From contig CAZZMB010000005.1 of the NCBI GenBank assembly GCA_964655225.1, positions 1 through 64,000 of the forward strand: 64,000 nucleotides of DNA, in the 5' to 3' direction. The position numbers and the translations under genes are program-made. The stretch comes from JAFMKE01 sp964655225 (GTDB lineage: Bacteria > Bacteroidota > Bacteroidia > Chitinophagales > UBA8649). The notes below the pieces were generated by a model, which did not search any database, was not told the origin of the DNA, and worked only from the letters and a program-made list of their open reading frames with translations. Of this stretch, positions 45,827 to 54,119 are shown in pieces. How positions within the stretch are numbered: the stretch's first letter is position 1; every line of letters starts with the position of its first letter.

Positions 45827-47279
45827 GCATCCCGTTGTTGTTATTGGTGCCGGCATAGCTGGTCTAGCAGCAGCTTGTCGTTTAGCACGTCAAGGGGAAA
45901 AAGTCATTCTGTATGAATCGGCACCCACTTTCGGGGGCAAGGTAGGTGAAATTAATAATAAGGGGTTCCGATTTGACAAAGGTCCTTCGCTGTTTACGCT
46001 TCCCGAGATATTAGATGAATTATTTTTGGATTGCGGTAAAAATCCTCGTGATTTCTACAGCTACTATCAGCTTCCTGTGGTGACCAAGTATATCTATCCA
46101 GATGGTTTGCAACTTAAAGCATATGCCAATCTAGAAGATTTTAAGCAAGAGCTTATTAATAAATTGGGTGAAAAAAAACTGGACTTGGATCGTTTTTTCA
46201 AACATATTCAGCAGGTTTATGATTTTGTGTTCCCCATTTTTTTAGAAAATCCTATTCGAGAATTTAAGAAGCATCTGAAAGTTTCCTGGTGGGAGTCTTT
46301 TAAGATGTTGATGAAAATAGAAAGTTTTAAAACTTTAGATGCTAGCAACCAGTCGTGGTTTAAGCATAACAAAACGGTACAACTGTTTAATCGGTTTGCT
46401 ACATATAATGGTTCTAATCCCTATAGGGCTCCTGCCACATTAAATGTAATTCCGCATCTAGAACATAAGCTAGGTGCTTATTATGTAAAGGGAGGGATGC
46501 GTAAAGTTGTGCAAGCAATGTATGACTTGGCGGTGGATCAAGGTGTTGAGTTTAGATTTAACTCTCCCGTGAGCCAAATCTTGATTGAAAACGGAGCGGC
46601 TAGGGGTGTAGTGATTAATAATGCGGTGGTGCCAGCCAAAGCTGTCTTTTGTAATATGGATATCAACAAAGCATATCCTGCTTTACTGCCAAAAGAACCT
46701 CAACCAAAGCTTTTACTTAATCAAGAAAAATCTACATCGGCCTTGGTATTTTATTGGGGAATGAATTTATCTGAGACTAAGTTTGATGTGCACAATGTGC
46801 TTTTTTCTAAAGATTATAAATATGAATTTGATTGTCTTTCAAAAGGAGAAGTAAGTGATGATCCTACGGTTTATGTCTACATCAGCTCAAAAGCAGATTC
46901 AGGTGATGCCCCGAAAGGAAAAGAAAACTGGTTTGTAATGATAAATGTTCCGCCAAATAAAGGACAAAACTGGCCAGGTATTATTGAAACTGCACGGAAG
47001 AATATTCTGGATAAGTTGAACCATCATTTTGATGAAGATGTGTCAGCTTTTATTGAAATGGAAGAAGTTTTAGATCCGATTAAAATTGAACAGTTTACAT
47101 CTTCTTATCAAGGAGCCTTGTACGGAAATAGCAGTAATAGTATGTTTTCTGCATTCTTAAGACACCCCCATCAAAATAAAAAGTTAAAAAGTTTGTTCTT
47201 TGTTGGAGGGAGTACTCATCCGGGTGGAGGAATTCCTCTTTGTTTACTATCAGCTAAAATTGCAACTCATGCCTACTGA
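45804..47279 (+). CDS. crtD: CrtD-like carotenoid 3',4'-desaturase (CrtI family)
   Basis: 491-residue FAD-dependent carotenoid desaturase of the phytoene desaturase family. The dinucleotide fold is VVVIGAGIAGLAAACRLARQGEKV with GGKVGEINNKGFRFDKGPSLFTLP, and the C-terminal FAD block is KSLFFVGGSTHPGGGIPLC. It is the second of three related flavoproteins in the locus. The neighbour cruF and the KGPSLFT segment favour the 3',4'-desaturase of flavobacterial saproxanthin/myxol synthesis over a lycopene-forming CrtI. The ATG at 45804 (VAMKSSE...) overlaps ribBA; the longer in-frame start at 45726 has no dinucleotide fold before it. Confidence is for family; the exact step is inferred. Confidence 0.72.
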   Translation: MKSSETIKHPVVVIGAGIAGLAAACRLARQGEKVILYESAPTFGGKVGEINNKGFRFDKGPSLFTLPEILDELFLDCGKNPRDFYSYYQLPVVTKYIYPDGLQLKAYANLEDFKQELINKLGEKKLDLDRFFKHIQQVYDFVFPIFLENPIREFKKHLKVSWWESFKMLMKIESFKTLDASNQSWFKHNKTVQLFNRFATYNGSNPYRAPATLNVIPHLEHKLGAYYVKGGMRKVVQAMYDLAVDQGVEFRFNSPVSQILIENGAARGVVINNAVVPAKAVFCNMDINKAYPALLPKEPQPKLLLNQEKSTSALVFYWGMNLSETKFDVHNVLFSKDYKYEFDCLSKGEVSDDPTVYVYISSKADSGDAPKGKENWFVMINVPPNKGQNWPGIIETARKNILDKLNHHFDEDVSAFIEMEEVLDPIKIEQFTSSYQGALYGNSSNSMFSAFLRHPHQNKKLKSLFFVGGSTHPGGGIPLCLLSAKIATHAY

Positions 47280-47919
47280 CTCAATTAAAAATAGACCTTC
47301 TTTCATTGCTATGGGAGTTATTCTAATACTGCATTTTGTAGGAATTTTTGGATTGCATTCAATCTATTCGAATTATTTTGCGCTATTAACTCCACTAAAC
47401 TTAATCATCACCTTTATACTGATATTGCCTTTCAAGGAAAACACGAGCTCAAGATTGATTGTATTTTTCATCTTAGCTTTTGCTTTGGGAATGCTTGTGG
47501 AGATTATAGGCGTGCAAACTGGAATTCCTTTTGGAAGCTATTATTATACCTCCAGAATGTCCTTAGCAGTTTGTGGAGTCCCGCTCATGATTGGAATCAA
47601 TTGGTTTCTTTTAAGCTACGGCTTAATTAGTGGCGTAAATTACCTTGCTAAAGATGTTTTTTTTATCTGGAAAGTTTTACTGTGTGCGGCTTTAATGACA
47701 TTTATGGATATACTAATTGAGCCCTTTGCCATAAAGCATCAATTGTGGGTTTGGGAAAGTGCTCATGTACCTATTCAAAATTATATAACTTGGTTTGTTG
47801 TTTCTTCGATTATTTTTTTATTCGGCTTTAAAATTATTCCAAACGAAAAAAATAGGGTGGCGGCATTTACAATAGTAGTTTTTTTCTTGTTTTTTGGAGT
47901 AAACTATTTGATAAAGTAA
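47269..47919 (+). CDS. cruF: CruF-like carotenoid 1',2'-hydratase
   Basis: 216-residue integral membrane protein with six to seven helices, matching the DUF422/CruF family. CruF adds water across the 1',2' double bond of a carotenoid psi end. Conserved features include LVEIIGVQTGIPFGSYYYTSRMSLAVCGVPLMIGINWF and the charged MDILIEPFAIKHQLWVWE block (Asp, Glu and His between helices). It overlaps the CrtD-like gene by eleven bases, the same pairing known in flavobacteria making myxol or saproxanthin. Confidence 0.82.
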   Translation: MPTDSIKNRPSFIAMGVILILHFVGIFGLHSIYSNYFALLTPLNLIITFILILPFKENTSSRLIVFFILAFALGMLVEIIGVQTGIPFGSYYYTSRMSLAVCGVPLMIGINWFLLSYGLISGVNYLAKDVFFIWKVLLCAALMTFMDILIEPFAIKHQLWVWESAHVPIQNYITWFVVSSIIFLFGFKIIPNEKNRVAAFTIVVFFLFFGVNYLIK

Positions 47920-47941
47920 TTGTTGTATATTAGTGACAAGC

Positions 47942-48808
47942 ATGGGACAGTATTCAATAAAAGACTTAGAAGTCTTATCTGGTATCAAAGCGCATACGCT
48001 GAGAATCTGGGAACAGCGCTACAAAATAGTTGAGCCCAAACGCACGGATACGAATATTCGGTATTATACGGACGAGCAGTTAAAAACTATATTAAATGTA
48101 TCTGTTCTGAATGGTTCGGGGCGGAAAATTTCTAAAATAGCAAGTTTAACTTCAACAGAAATAGCACACGAAGTTTTAGCAATGAATCAAGAACACCTTA
48201 ATGAGGGTGTATATATCAATCAATTGGTTGAAGGGATGATTTGCTTAGATAAAAAGTTAATACTCAATATTCTTAAAAAATCAGAAAATTTTGATTCGCT
48301 GACAGATTTCTTTTTAAAGGTAGTTTTCCCCTTTTTAGCTAGGGTGGGTATGTTGTGGTCTTCGAATAGTATCAATCCCGGTCAAGAGCATTTTGCCTCC
48401 AACATAATTAAGAGGTTTCTACTAAATAAAATAGAAAGTCTTAGTGAGCCACATTCAGATGATCCAATGTTCTTATTGTTTCTTCCTGAGGGAGATTGGC
48501 ACGAGTTAAGTCTTCTGGTAGCAGAGTATATTTTAAAGAATAATGGAAACAGAGTGCTGTATCTGGGAGCATCTGTTCCGGATAGTGATGTGAAAGCGAT
48601 ATTAAGTCTGACTAAAATTGACTATTTGTTGTGCGTCAGTATCCTATCCCAGCCCTTAGAATCGATTCAGAATACAATCAACCGAATCGCTGAACTTTCT
48701 CATCCTGTTGCTCTCATGTTTGCTGGAAGAGCGTTTTATCATCCGGATTTAAAGTTTCCAAAAGAAGCTAGAATTGTATACTCCTTCGAGGATCTAGGCG
48801 CTTCTTAA
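47942..48808 (+). CDS. MerR-family regulator with B12-binding domain (CarH/LitR-like)
   Basis: 288-residue two-domain regulator. N-terminal MerR helix-turn-helix: MGQYSIKDLEVLSGIKAHTLRIWEQRYKIVEPKRTDTNIRYY. C-terminal cobalamin domain with the CarH signature W-x9-EH (W139, then E149-H150, in LWSSNSINPGQEH) and a DxH (DWHELS, His187). SxL is present (VSILS); the usual trailing G of DxHxxG is Ser, and GG is AG (FAGRAF). CarH binds coenzyme B12 in the dark, represses carotenoid genes and releases DNA on light. The ATG at 47942 is preferred to a GTG at 47933. Located between cruF and the sigma gene. Confidence 0.83.
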   Translation: MGQYSIKDLEVLSGIKAHTLRIWEQRYKIVEPKRTDTNIRYYTDEQLKTILNVSVLNGSGRKISKIASLTSTEIAHEVLAMNQEHLNEGVYINQLVEGMICLDKKLILNILKKSENFDSLTDFFLKVVFPFLARVGMLWSSNSINPGQEHFASNIIKRFLLNKIESLSEPHSDDPMFLLFLPEGDWHELSLLVAEYILKNNGNRVLYLGASVPDSDVKAILSLTKIDYLLCVSILSQPLESIQNTINRIAELSHPVALMFAGRAFYHPDLKFPKEARIVYSFEDLGAS

Positions 48809-48811
48809 CAT

Positions 48812-48904
48812 ATTTTGTTTAACATTGTGGAAAATTAATTAAACAAAACTCTTTGTGTTTAATTTTATTTTGTTTAGGTTTACGTCATAAAAGTTAAACA
48901 AAAT
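48812..48904 (+). promoter_or_regulatory. Four-copy operator-like array before the ECF sigma gene
   Basis: Four alternately oriented copies of a TTTTGTTTA core: plus at 48812-48823 (ATTTTGTTTAAC), minus at 48839-48849, plus at 48867-48878 (with a mismatched tail GG), and minus at 48893-48904. Copies one and four are exact reverse complements over 12 bases. Centre-to-centre spacing is about 27, 28 and 27 bases. The last copy runs into the ATG of the sigma gene. This fits a dimer/tetramer-binding regulator, most likely the adjacent MerR/CarH-like protein. Confidence 0.6.
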
Positions 48905-49436
48905 GATTCTAGCAAAAAATTTCTACCAGGAAGTGAAGCCTTTTGAGCTTCTTTTAAAATCTGTTGCCTTCAACTTGACCAAGTCATCCGCAGACGCAGA
49001 GGATTTATTACAAGACACTTATTTTAAAGCTTGTAAAAGTATAAGCAAATATCAGGAAGGAACAAACCTGAAAGCTTGGATGATCACTATAATGAAGAAT
49101 ACCTTCATAAATAATTATCGCAAGCGCAAGAAAGAGCAGGAAACAATTTCCAAGCCGGGTGAAATAAATGACAGTATGTTGCATCACAGTGCAAGAGAAA
49201 TAGAGCCTGGTGTACGAATTCTTTTAAGTGAGACCATTAAAATGGCGATTGATACCCTAAAACCGGAAATGAAAATTACCTTTATGATGTATTTTCAAGG
49301 TTATAAATACCATGAAATAGCTGAAAAATTAGACTTACCTTTGGGTACAGTAAAAAGTCGAATTTTCTTAGCGAGAAAAGAAATGGTTGCATTCCTTCAA
49401 AAAAACGGAATCCACCACTCGAGTTTAGCATCATAA
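48903..49436 (+). CDS. ECF (RpoE-type) sigma factor, carotenoid-linked
   Basis: 177-residue sigma-70 family extracytoplasmic-function factor. Region 2 is visible in SADAEDLLQDTYFKACKS and LKAWMITIMKNTFINNYRKRKK; region 4 in TLKPEMKITFMMYFQGYKYHEIAEKLDLPLGTVKSRIFLARKEM. No anti-sigma gene is adjacent, so control is probably at transcription by the operator array just upstream. It overlaps crtI by one base (TAATG), so sigma, crtI and crtB form one unit. Confidence 0.92.
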   Translation: MILAKNFYQEVKPFELLLKSVAFNLTKSSADAEDLLQDTYFKACKSISKYQEGTNLKAWMITIMKNTFINNYRKRKKEQETISKPGEINDSMLHHSAREIEPGVRILLSETIKMAIDTLKPEMKITFMMYFQGYKYHEIAEKLDLPLGTVKSRIFLARKEMVAFLQKNGIHHSSLAS

Positions 49437-50911
49437 TGAAAGATACAATTGTCATAGGAAGCGGTTTTGCAGGTTTAGCAGCTGCTTGCTATTTGGCTAA
49501 GGAAGGAAAAAGTGTTCTTGTCCTAGAAAAAAATGAAAGTATAGGTGGACGTGCCTCTTTCTTTAAGGCTGAGGGTTTTTCTTTCGACATGGGTCCGAGT
49601 TGGTATTGGATGCCAGATGTTTTTGAGAAATTCTTCTCAGACTTTGGCAAAAAACCAAGTGATTACTACACCTTAGAGCGACTTGATCCTGGATATAAAG
49701 TATTTTATGGCAAGGAAGATGAGTTTGAAGTCCCTGCCTCTACCAAAGATCTGGGTCTACTTTTTGAAGAATTAGAACCTGGAGCAGCAATTCAACTCGA
49801 GAAATTCCTCAAAGATGCAAAGTACAAATACGATCGTGGAATTAATGACCTCATAAATAAACCTTCGTTAAGTTTATTGGAGTTTGCTAATCCTCTTTTA
49901 TTGAAGGATTTGTTTGCATTGGATTTACTAAGTTCGATTGAAGGTTTGGTAGGTCGATACTTTAAGCATCCAAAGATTCGTAAGTTATTGGAGTTCCCTT
50001 CGTATTTTTTAGGAGCTACTCCAAATAAAATTCCAGCACTTTACAGCTTAATGAATTTTGCAGACCTTCAATTAGGAACCTGGTATCCTATTGGTGGAAT
50101 GCACGAAATCATCAAAGCTATGCATAAGGTGGCCTTAGACTTAGGGGTTGAGTTTCATACCGATACTGCAGTCGAAAAAATAAATATAGATAATGGTGTG
50201 GTAACCAGTTTAGATACAAATAACGGGGTATTTAAATCAAAAAGTGTAGTGGCAGCAGCAGATTATAACTTTGTTGAGCAAAATTTAATTCCAGCATCAT
50301 ACCGACAATATGACGCTGCTTATTGGGATAAGCAAATTTTGGCTCCTTCTTCCTTAATATTTTATTTAGGTTTTAATAAGAAAATCAAAAATCTGCGCCA
50401 CCACAATCTATTTTTTGATAAAGATTTCAAGGCCTTTGGGGAGGATATTTATGAGCAGCCAAAATGGCCAGAAGAACCATTGTTTTATGCTTGTGTTCCC
50501 TCAAAAACAGATGAATCAGTAGCTCCTGATGGTTGTGAAAATATTTTTCTACTTATGCCAGTTTCTCCGGATATAGAGGGTAGTGATGATATCCATACGC
50601 ATTACTTGAAGCTCATGTTAGATCGAATTAGCGACTTTACCGGGGAGGAAATCAAAGCTGAAAATATTGTTTTTAAAAAGTCCTTTGCCCATCAAGAGTT
50701 TAAAGATAGATATCATGCTTTTAAAGGAAATGCCTACGGTTTAGCAAATACTTTAAAACAAACAGCTATTTTTAAGCCGAAAATGATGAACTCAAAAATT
50801 AATAATTTAGTTTATGCAGGTCAATTGACTGTCCCAGGCCCAGGAGTACCCCCCTCATTAATTTCCGGGAAATTGGCAGCTGAACTGGCTATTAAACATT
50901 GTAAAATATAG
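49436..50911 (+). CDS. crtI: Phytoene desaturase
   Basis: 491-residue FAD-dependent desaturase expected to take phytoene to lycopene, membrane-associated. N-terminal fold: TIVIGSGFAGLAAACYLAKEGKSVLVLEKNESIGGRAS with FSFDMGPSWYWMPDVFE; C-terminal NNLVYAGQLTVPGPGVPPSLISGKL is the classic CrtI signature (PGxGxP...SG). This signature, and crtB four bases downstream, make it the lycopene-forming enzyme among the three flavoproteins here. Translationally coupled to the sigma gene. Confidence 0.93.
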   Translation: MKDTIVIGSGFAGLAAACYLAKEGKSVLVLEKNESIGGRASFFKAEGFSFDMGPSWYWMPDVFEKFFSDFGKKPSDYYTLERLDPGYKVFYGKEDEFEVPASTKDLGLLFEELEPGAAIQLEKFLKDAKYKYDRGINDLINKPSLSLLEFANPLLLKDLFALDLLSSIEGLVGRYFKHPKIRKLLEFPSYFLGATPNKIPALYSLMNFADLQLGTWYPIGGMHEIIKAMHKVALDLGVEFHTDTAVEKINIDNGVVTSLDTNNGVFKSKSVVAAADYNFVEQNLIPASYRQYDAAYWDKQILAPSSLIFYLGFNKKIKNLRHHNLFFDKDFKAFGEDIYEQPKWPEEPLFYACVPSKTDESVAPDGCENIFLLMPVSPDIEGSDDIHTHYLKLMLDRISDFTGEEIKAENIVFKKSFAHQEFKDRYHAFKGNAYGLANTLKQTAIFKPKMMNSKINNLVYAGQLTVPGPGVPPSLISGKLAAELAIKHCKI

Positions 50912-50915
50912 ACCT

Positions 50916-51752
50916 ATGATCTCCCTATATAACAAGTTTGCAGAAAATAGCAGCAAAAATATAACTCATCTATATAGCACATCGTTCACTTTAGGCATCA
51001 AGATGCTGGATAAAAAGTTTCATAAACATATTTATAATGTCTATGGTTTAGTGCGCTTAGCTGATGAAATAGTGGATACTTTTCATGAACAAGATAAAAA
51101 CAATTTACTAGACGAATTTGAAAAGGAGACCTTTGAAGCGGTTAAGAGAGGCTTAAGTACAAATCCTATTATACATGCTTATCAAATTACAGCCAAAAAA
51201 TATAACATTGACAATAGTTTGTTAGATGCTTTTTTTAAGAGTATGAAGATGGATCTGCATCAGTTAGATTACAATGCTGAGAGTTATCGCGAGTATATAT
51301 ATGGTTCCGCAGAGGTAGTGGGTTTAATGTGTTTAAGGATTTTCACTAATGGTGATGATGATTTGTTTCAAAGCTTGAAAGGAGGCGCCAGAGCATTGGG
51401 TGCAGCTTTTCAAAAAGTAAATTTTCTTCGAGATATGCAAGAAGATTTTGAAGAGAGAGGTAGAACTTATTTTCCTGGCGTAGACTTTTTAAATTTTACG
51501 CAGGAGCAAAAGGTCATGATAGAACAAGATATCTTAAATGATTTTAATGCTGCAAGATTGGCGATTCTATCCCTTCCGGAATCAAGTAGATCGGGTGTTT
51601 ATTTAGCTTATAAATATTATTTAAAATTATTTAAGAAGATTAGACGAGCTCCGGCAGAGGACATACTTAAACAAAGGTTTAGGGTGCCTGATATCGAAAA
51701 AATGTACGTACTCGCCAATACCTACTGCAGAAGTGTTATCGGTGCTTTGTAA
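50916..51752 (+). CDS. crtB: Phytoene synthase
   Basis: 278-residue squalene/phytoene synthase fold enzyme joining two geranylgeranyl diphosphates head to head. Both Asp-rich motifs are intact: VRLADEIVDTFHE (DxxxD) and NFLRDMQEDFEERGRTYFP (DxxxD). YIYGSAEVVGLMCLRIF and GARALGAAFQKVNFLRD are family signatures. No geranylgeranyl diphosphate synthase (crtE) is in this window. Last gene of the sigma-crtI-crtB unit. Confidence 0.95.
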   Translation: MISLYNKFAENSSKNITHLYSTSFTLGIKMLDKKFHKHIYNVYGLVRLADEIVDTFHEQDKNNLLDEFEKETFEAVKRGLSTNPIIHAYQITAKKYNIDNSLLDAFFKSMKMDLHQLDYNAESYREYIYGSAEVVGLMCLRIFTNGDDDLFQSLKGGARALGAAFQKVNFLRDMQEDFEERGRTYFPGVDFLNFTQEQKVMIEQDILNDFNAARLAILSLPESSRSGVYLAYKYYLKLFKKIRRAPAEDILKQRFRVPDIEKMYVLANTYCRSVIGAL

Positions 51753-51793
51753 GCAGGTTTGCTCAATTCATGCCCCGCTATAAATTATTGCGC

Positions 51794-51892
51794 TTACTTA
51801 TCAGCTAATGATTCTAAAAAATCCTCGACTTGAGTAACATCTGCCACCTGTTTTAGTCTAAGGAATAAAGCCTTTTCAGCATAACTAATCAG
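51794..51892 (-). pseudogene. Possible C-terminal gene remnant after the lycopene cyclase
   Basis: On the minus strand, just after the lycopene cyclase gene, 32 codons are open between an in-frame TAA and a terminal TAA. They would read ISYAEKALFLRLKQVAD and then VTQVEDFLESLADK, an amphipathic protein-like tail. There is no start codon, so this is at best a decayed end of a lost gene; it could equally be chance in 193 bases of spacer between the converging crtB and cyclase genes. Confidence 0.2.
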
Positions 51893-51945
51893 TTATCGTT
51901 TAAAATGAATTAATTTTTGTTGCATTGTTTCAAACCGAAACGTTT

Positions 51946-52632
51946 TCACTTGGATTTGAAGTACTCGAAAGTCATGATGTTTAAGGATATCAGATTAAAT
52001 GAATATGAAAAATCTTCGATGGGGATAGTAAATATTCGAGCTCCTAAATTTTCAGCATCATTATACCATACGATGGGACTAGCTGTAAACATGCCTGTAA
52101 GAAATCCATTGACCAAGATAAAGGGTAGCAAAGAAAGTAAAAATGCAAATATCAGGTAGACTAAATTATTAGGAGTTTTATAGCTGATATAAATAAGGAT
52201 TAATGCGGTAAAACTAAATGTTACGGTTGTGTAAAGCCGTTCGGTAAATACAAAAGCAAGCAAAGCAAAAACTAAGGCCAATACCAATAAGCCTCGATTA
52301 AGATACCTTGACGCTTTAATCTTGAAATAACTTAAGGTCACTTCATAAATAAACAAACATGCAAATGGAATGATGAAGAAGAATCCACACTCTTCATAAG
52401 GTAAATTGAAAAATTCAGGCTTTAAATGATACTTTTCACTGAACCCCCATACTCCTAGGCGGGTATATAAAATATCTCCTACAATAAACAAGGAAGCCAC
52501 TAGCGGTATACTTTTTACCAAGGAGGGAAAGTATTGTTTGAAATTGACTTTTTTATCAAAACTCAATATCAAAGGAAAGAATATACTACCCACCAAAGCT
52601 AATAAATAATAATAATGACTATCTATATTCAT
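51946..52632 (-). CDS. crtYcd: Lycopene cyclase, fused CrtYc-CrtYd type
   Basis: 228-residue membrane protein with seven or so helices and two lycopene-cyclase (CarR/CrtYc) half domains. Each half holds the conserved P-x-E core: LPYEECGFFFIIPFACLF (first half) and TIPIEDFSYSFNLI (second half), with Glu as presumed catalytic acids. Fused CrtYcd enzymes occur in flavobacteria, archaea and fungi and put beta rings on lycopene. Overlaps the CrtU-like gene by four bases, so it is the last gene of the Rieske-CrtU-cyclase operon. One ring versus two cannot be told from sequence. Confidence 0.86.
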   Translation of the reverse strand: MNIDSHYYYLLALVGSIFFPLILSFDKKVNFKQYFPSLVKSIPLVASLFIVGDILYTRLGVWGFSEKYHLKPEFFNLPYEECGFFFIIPFACLFIYEVTLSYFKIKASRYLNRGLLVLALVFALLAFVFTERLYTTVTFSFTALILIYISYKTPNNLVYLIFAFLLSLLPFILVNGFLTGMFTASPIVWYNDAENLGARIFTIPIEDFSYSFNLISLNIMTFEYFKSK

Positions 52633-54119
52633 GCCAATAATCCTTTAGTGGGTACCTGCACCAATCCCTTTTTTTGAACACCTTCATTTTCAAGTATGTG
52701 GTTGGCTGCGAGCACTCCTGATACATAAGCTCCTTCCATTAACATCGCACAATTATCCATTTTTACCCAGTCACCTGCATAAAACAACCCTGGAACTTCT
52801 GTTTCAACAGTCGGCCGTTCTTTATATAGACCGGTATGGAAGGCAGAGAAATCATTTCTGAACTGATAGTATTCATGCACAATCTTAACTCCCTTAAGTT
52901 CAGGGAAGTAGTGATACATTTCATTGATTAACTCTTTTCGACAAGTCTCTTTGTCCATTCCCTCAGGAACAGCATAACTGTGTAATTCGAAGATTCCGCC
53001 CTTATTTTTTTCACTCCAAGCTGTCGATTCTTTTTCCATCTTATGGTAGAGGGTTACGCTATCCAGACATTTTAATCTATCCGTAAAAATGAAGAATGGT
53101 AGGCTTTGATCCGCCTCAAATTTATCTGTCCACAAGCGGATTACTGCATAATGACCAGAATTATTCAAGCCAGCAGCTTGACGGTTTAATGTATCATAAG
53201 ACTCAAGTCCTACAGAGTTTCCTATAATATGCTTTGTAGCATTAACATCTGTTGCCATGATACAATAATCGTACTCTTGCCCCATTAATTCAAACTTTGA
53301 ATCCTTGTATGATACTTTATCAATGCCCTGGTTCAAATGTATTCTTACCCCTTGGTCCTTCATAAAAGTGATGCAATAATCGATGAAGCTAGTTTGGAAA
53401 TCACTGTCTAACACGTCATAAATTAAGCCTTTATCGTTACTGAGAAAATAGAAGTGAAAACCCTTGATTAATTCGGCCATTGACATGTTTTCGGGTTCTG
53501 CAAAAAATGCACGAGCAAAAGAGTTAAATACCAAGCGCATTTTCTTAGGCATAAATGTTCGTTTTGCAAATTGTGCAAAATTTTCTTCATCAAACTTTTT
53601 AAAAGTGGTGTTAAAATCAAATTGAAGTAAACCTAAGAAGGGCATACTAAATGGACTGATAAGGGTTAGCCAGTTAAAAACTCCATATTTTTTTAAATCA
53701 AGTACATTGAGTCCTGGCGTAGTCTCTACATCTTTGAATCCTTGTTTTTGGTTGTTTTCAAAAAGTAAAACATAGTCATCAATTGGAATAAGATGCTTGT
53801 GTGCTCCAATTTGTTTTAAGAATTCCAATAAATTAAAATACTGCCGGAAGAATGCATGAAATCCGTGCTCGGTTCGAAGGATTTCCCCATTGGATTCAAA
53901 CTCCCATGAACCAACTTTACCTCCAAGGAAATGGGCTTTTTCAAACAGGTGCACATCAAAGCCTTTTTCTGCTAAGGCTGAAGCACTTGCAATACCCGCA
54001 ATTCCTCCTCCGATAATGGCTACCTTCTTTGGCTTGGTCAATTTCTCTGCTTTTGAGAAATCTACAGTGCTTAGAGGTACTTTATAGTTTTGTAATCTTT
54101 TTTTAATCCAATTTCTCAT
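52629..54119 (-). CDS. CrtU/CruE-like carotenoid desaturase-methyltransferase flavoprotein
   Basis: 496-residue FAD-dependent protein of the CrtI/CrtU superfamily. Fold: KKVAIIGGGIAGIASASALAEKGFDVHLFEKAHFLGGKVGSW, then the distinguishing TEHGFHAFFRQYFNL, and a C-terminal PGLFYAGDWVKMDNCAMLMEGAYVSG plus the tail VPTKGLLA. The EHGFHAFFRQY(F/Y)NL stretch and final P-(R/K)GLLA are what I recall from CrtU-type enzymes, which aromatise beta rings to the chi/phi type (isorenieratene, chlorobactene). CrtI-like enzymes lack them. It overlaps the cyclase gene by four bases and the Rieske gene by 17. A different desaturation is not excluded. Confidence 0.62.
   Translation of the reverse strand: MRNWIKKRLQNYKVPLSTVDFSKAEKLTKPKKVAIIGGGIAGIASASALAEKGFDVHLFEKAHFLGGKVGSWEFESNGEILRTEHGFHAFFRQYFNLLEFLKQIGAHKHLIPIDDYVLLFENNQKQGFKDVETTPGLNVLDLKKYGVFNWLTLISPFSMPFLGLLQFDFNTTFKKFDEENFAQFAKRTFMPKKMRLVFNSFARAFFAEPENMSMAELIKGFHFYFLSNDKGLIYDVLDSDFQTSFIDYCITFMKDQGVRIHLNQGIDKVSYKDSKFELMGQEYDYCIMATDVNATKHIIGNSVGLESYDTLNRQAAGLNNSGHYAVIRLWTDKFEADQSLPFFIFTDRLKCLDSVTLYHKMEKESTAWSEKNKGGIFELHSYAVPEGMDKETCRKELINEMYHYFPELKGVKIVHEYYQFRNDFSAFHTGLYKERPTVETEVPGLFYAGDWVKMDNCAMLMEGAYVSGVLAANHILENEGVQKKGLVQVPTKGLLA

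Noticed and set aside
51917..52159. 80-codon plus-strand frame in the crtB/cyclase spacer
   Set aside because: It overlaps the real minus-strand cyclase gene antisense, with no protein-like composition.
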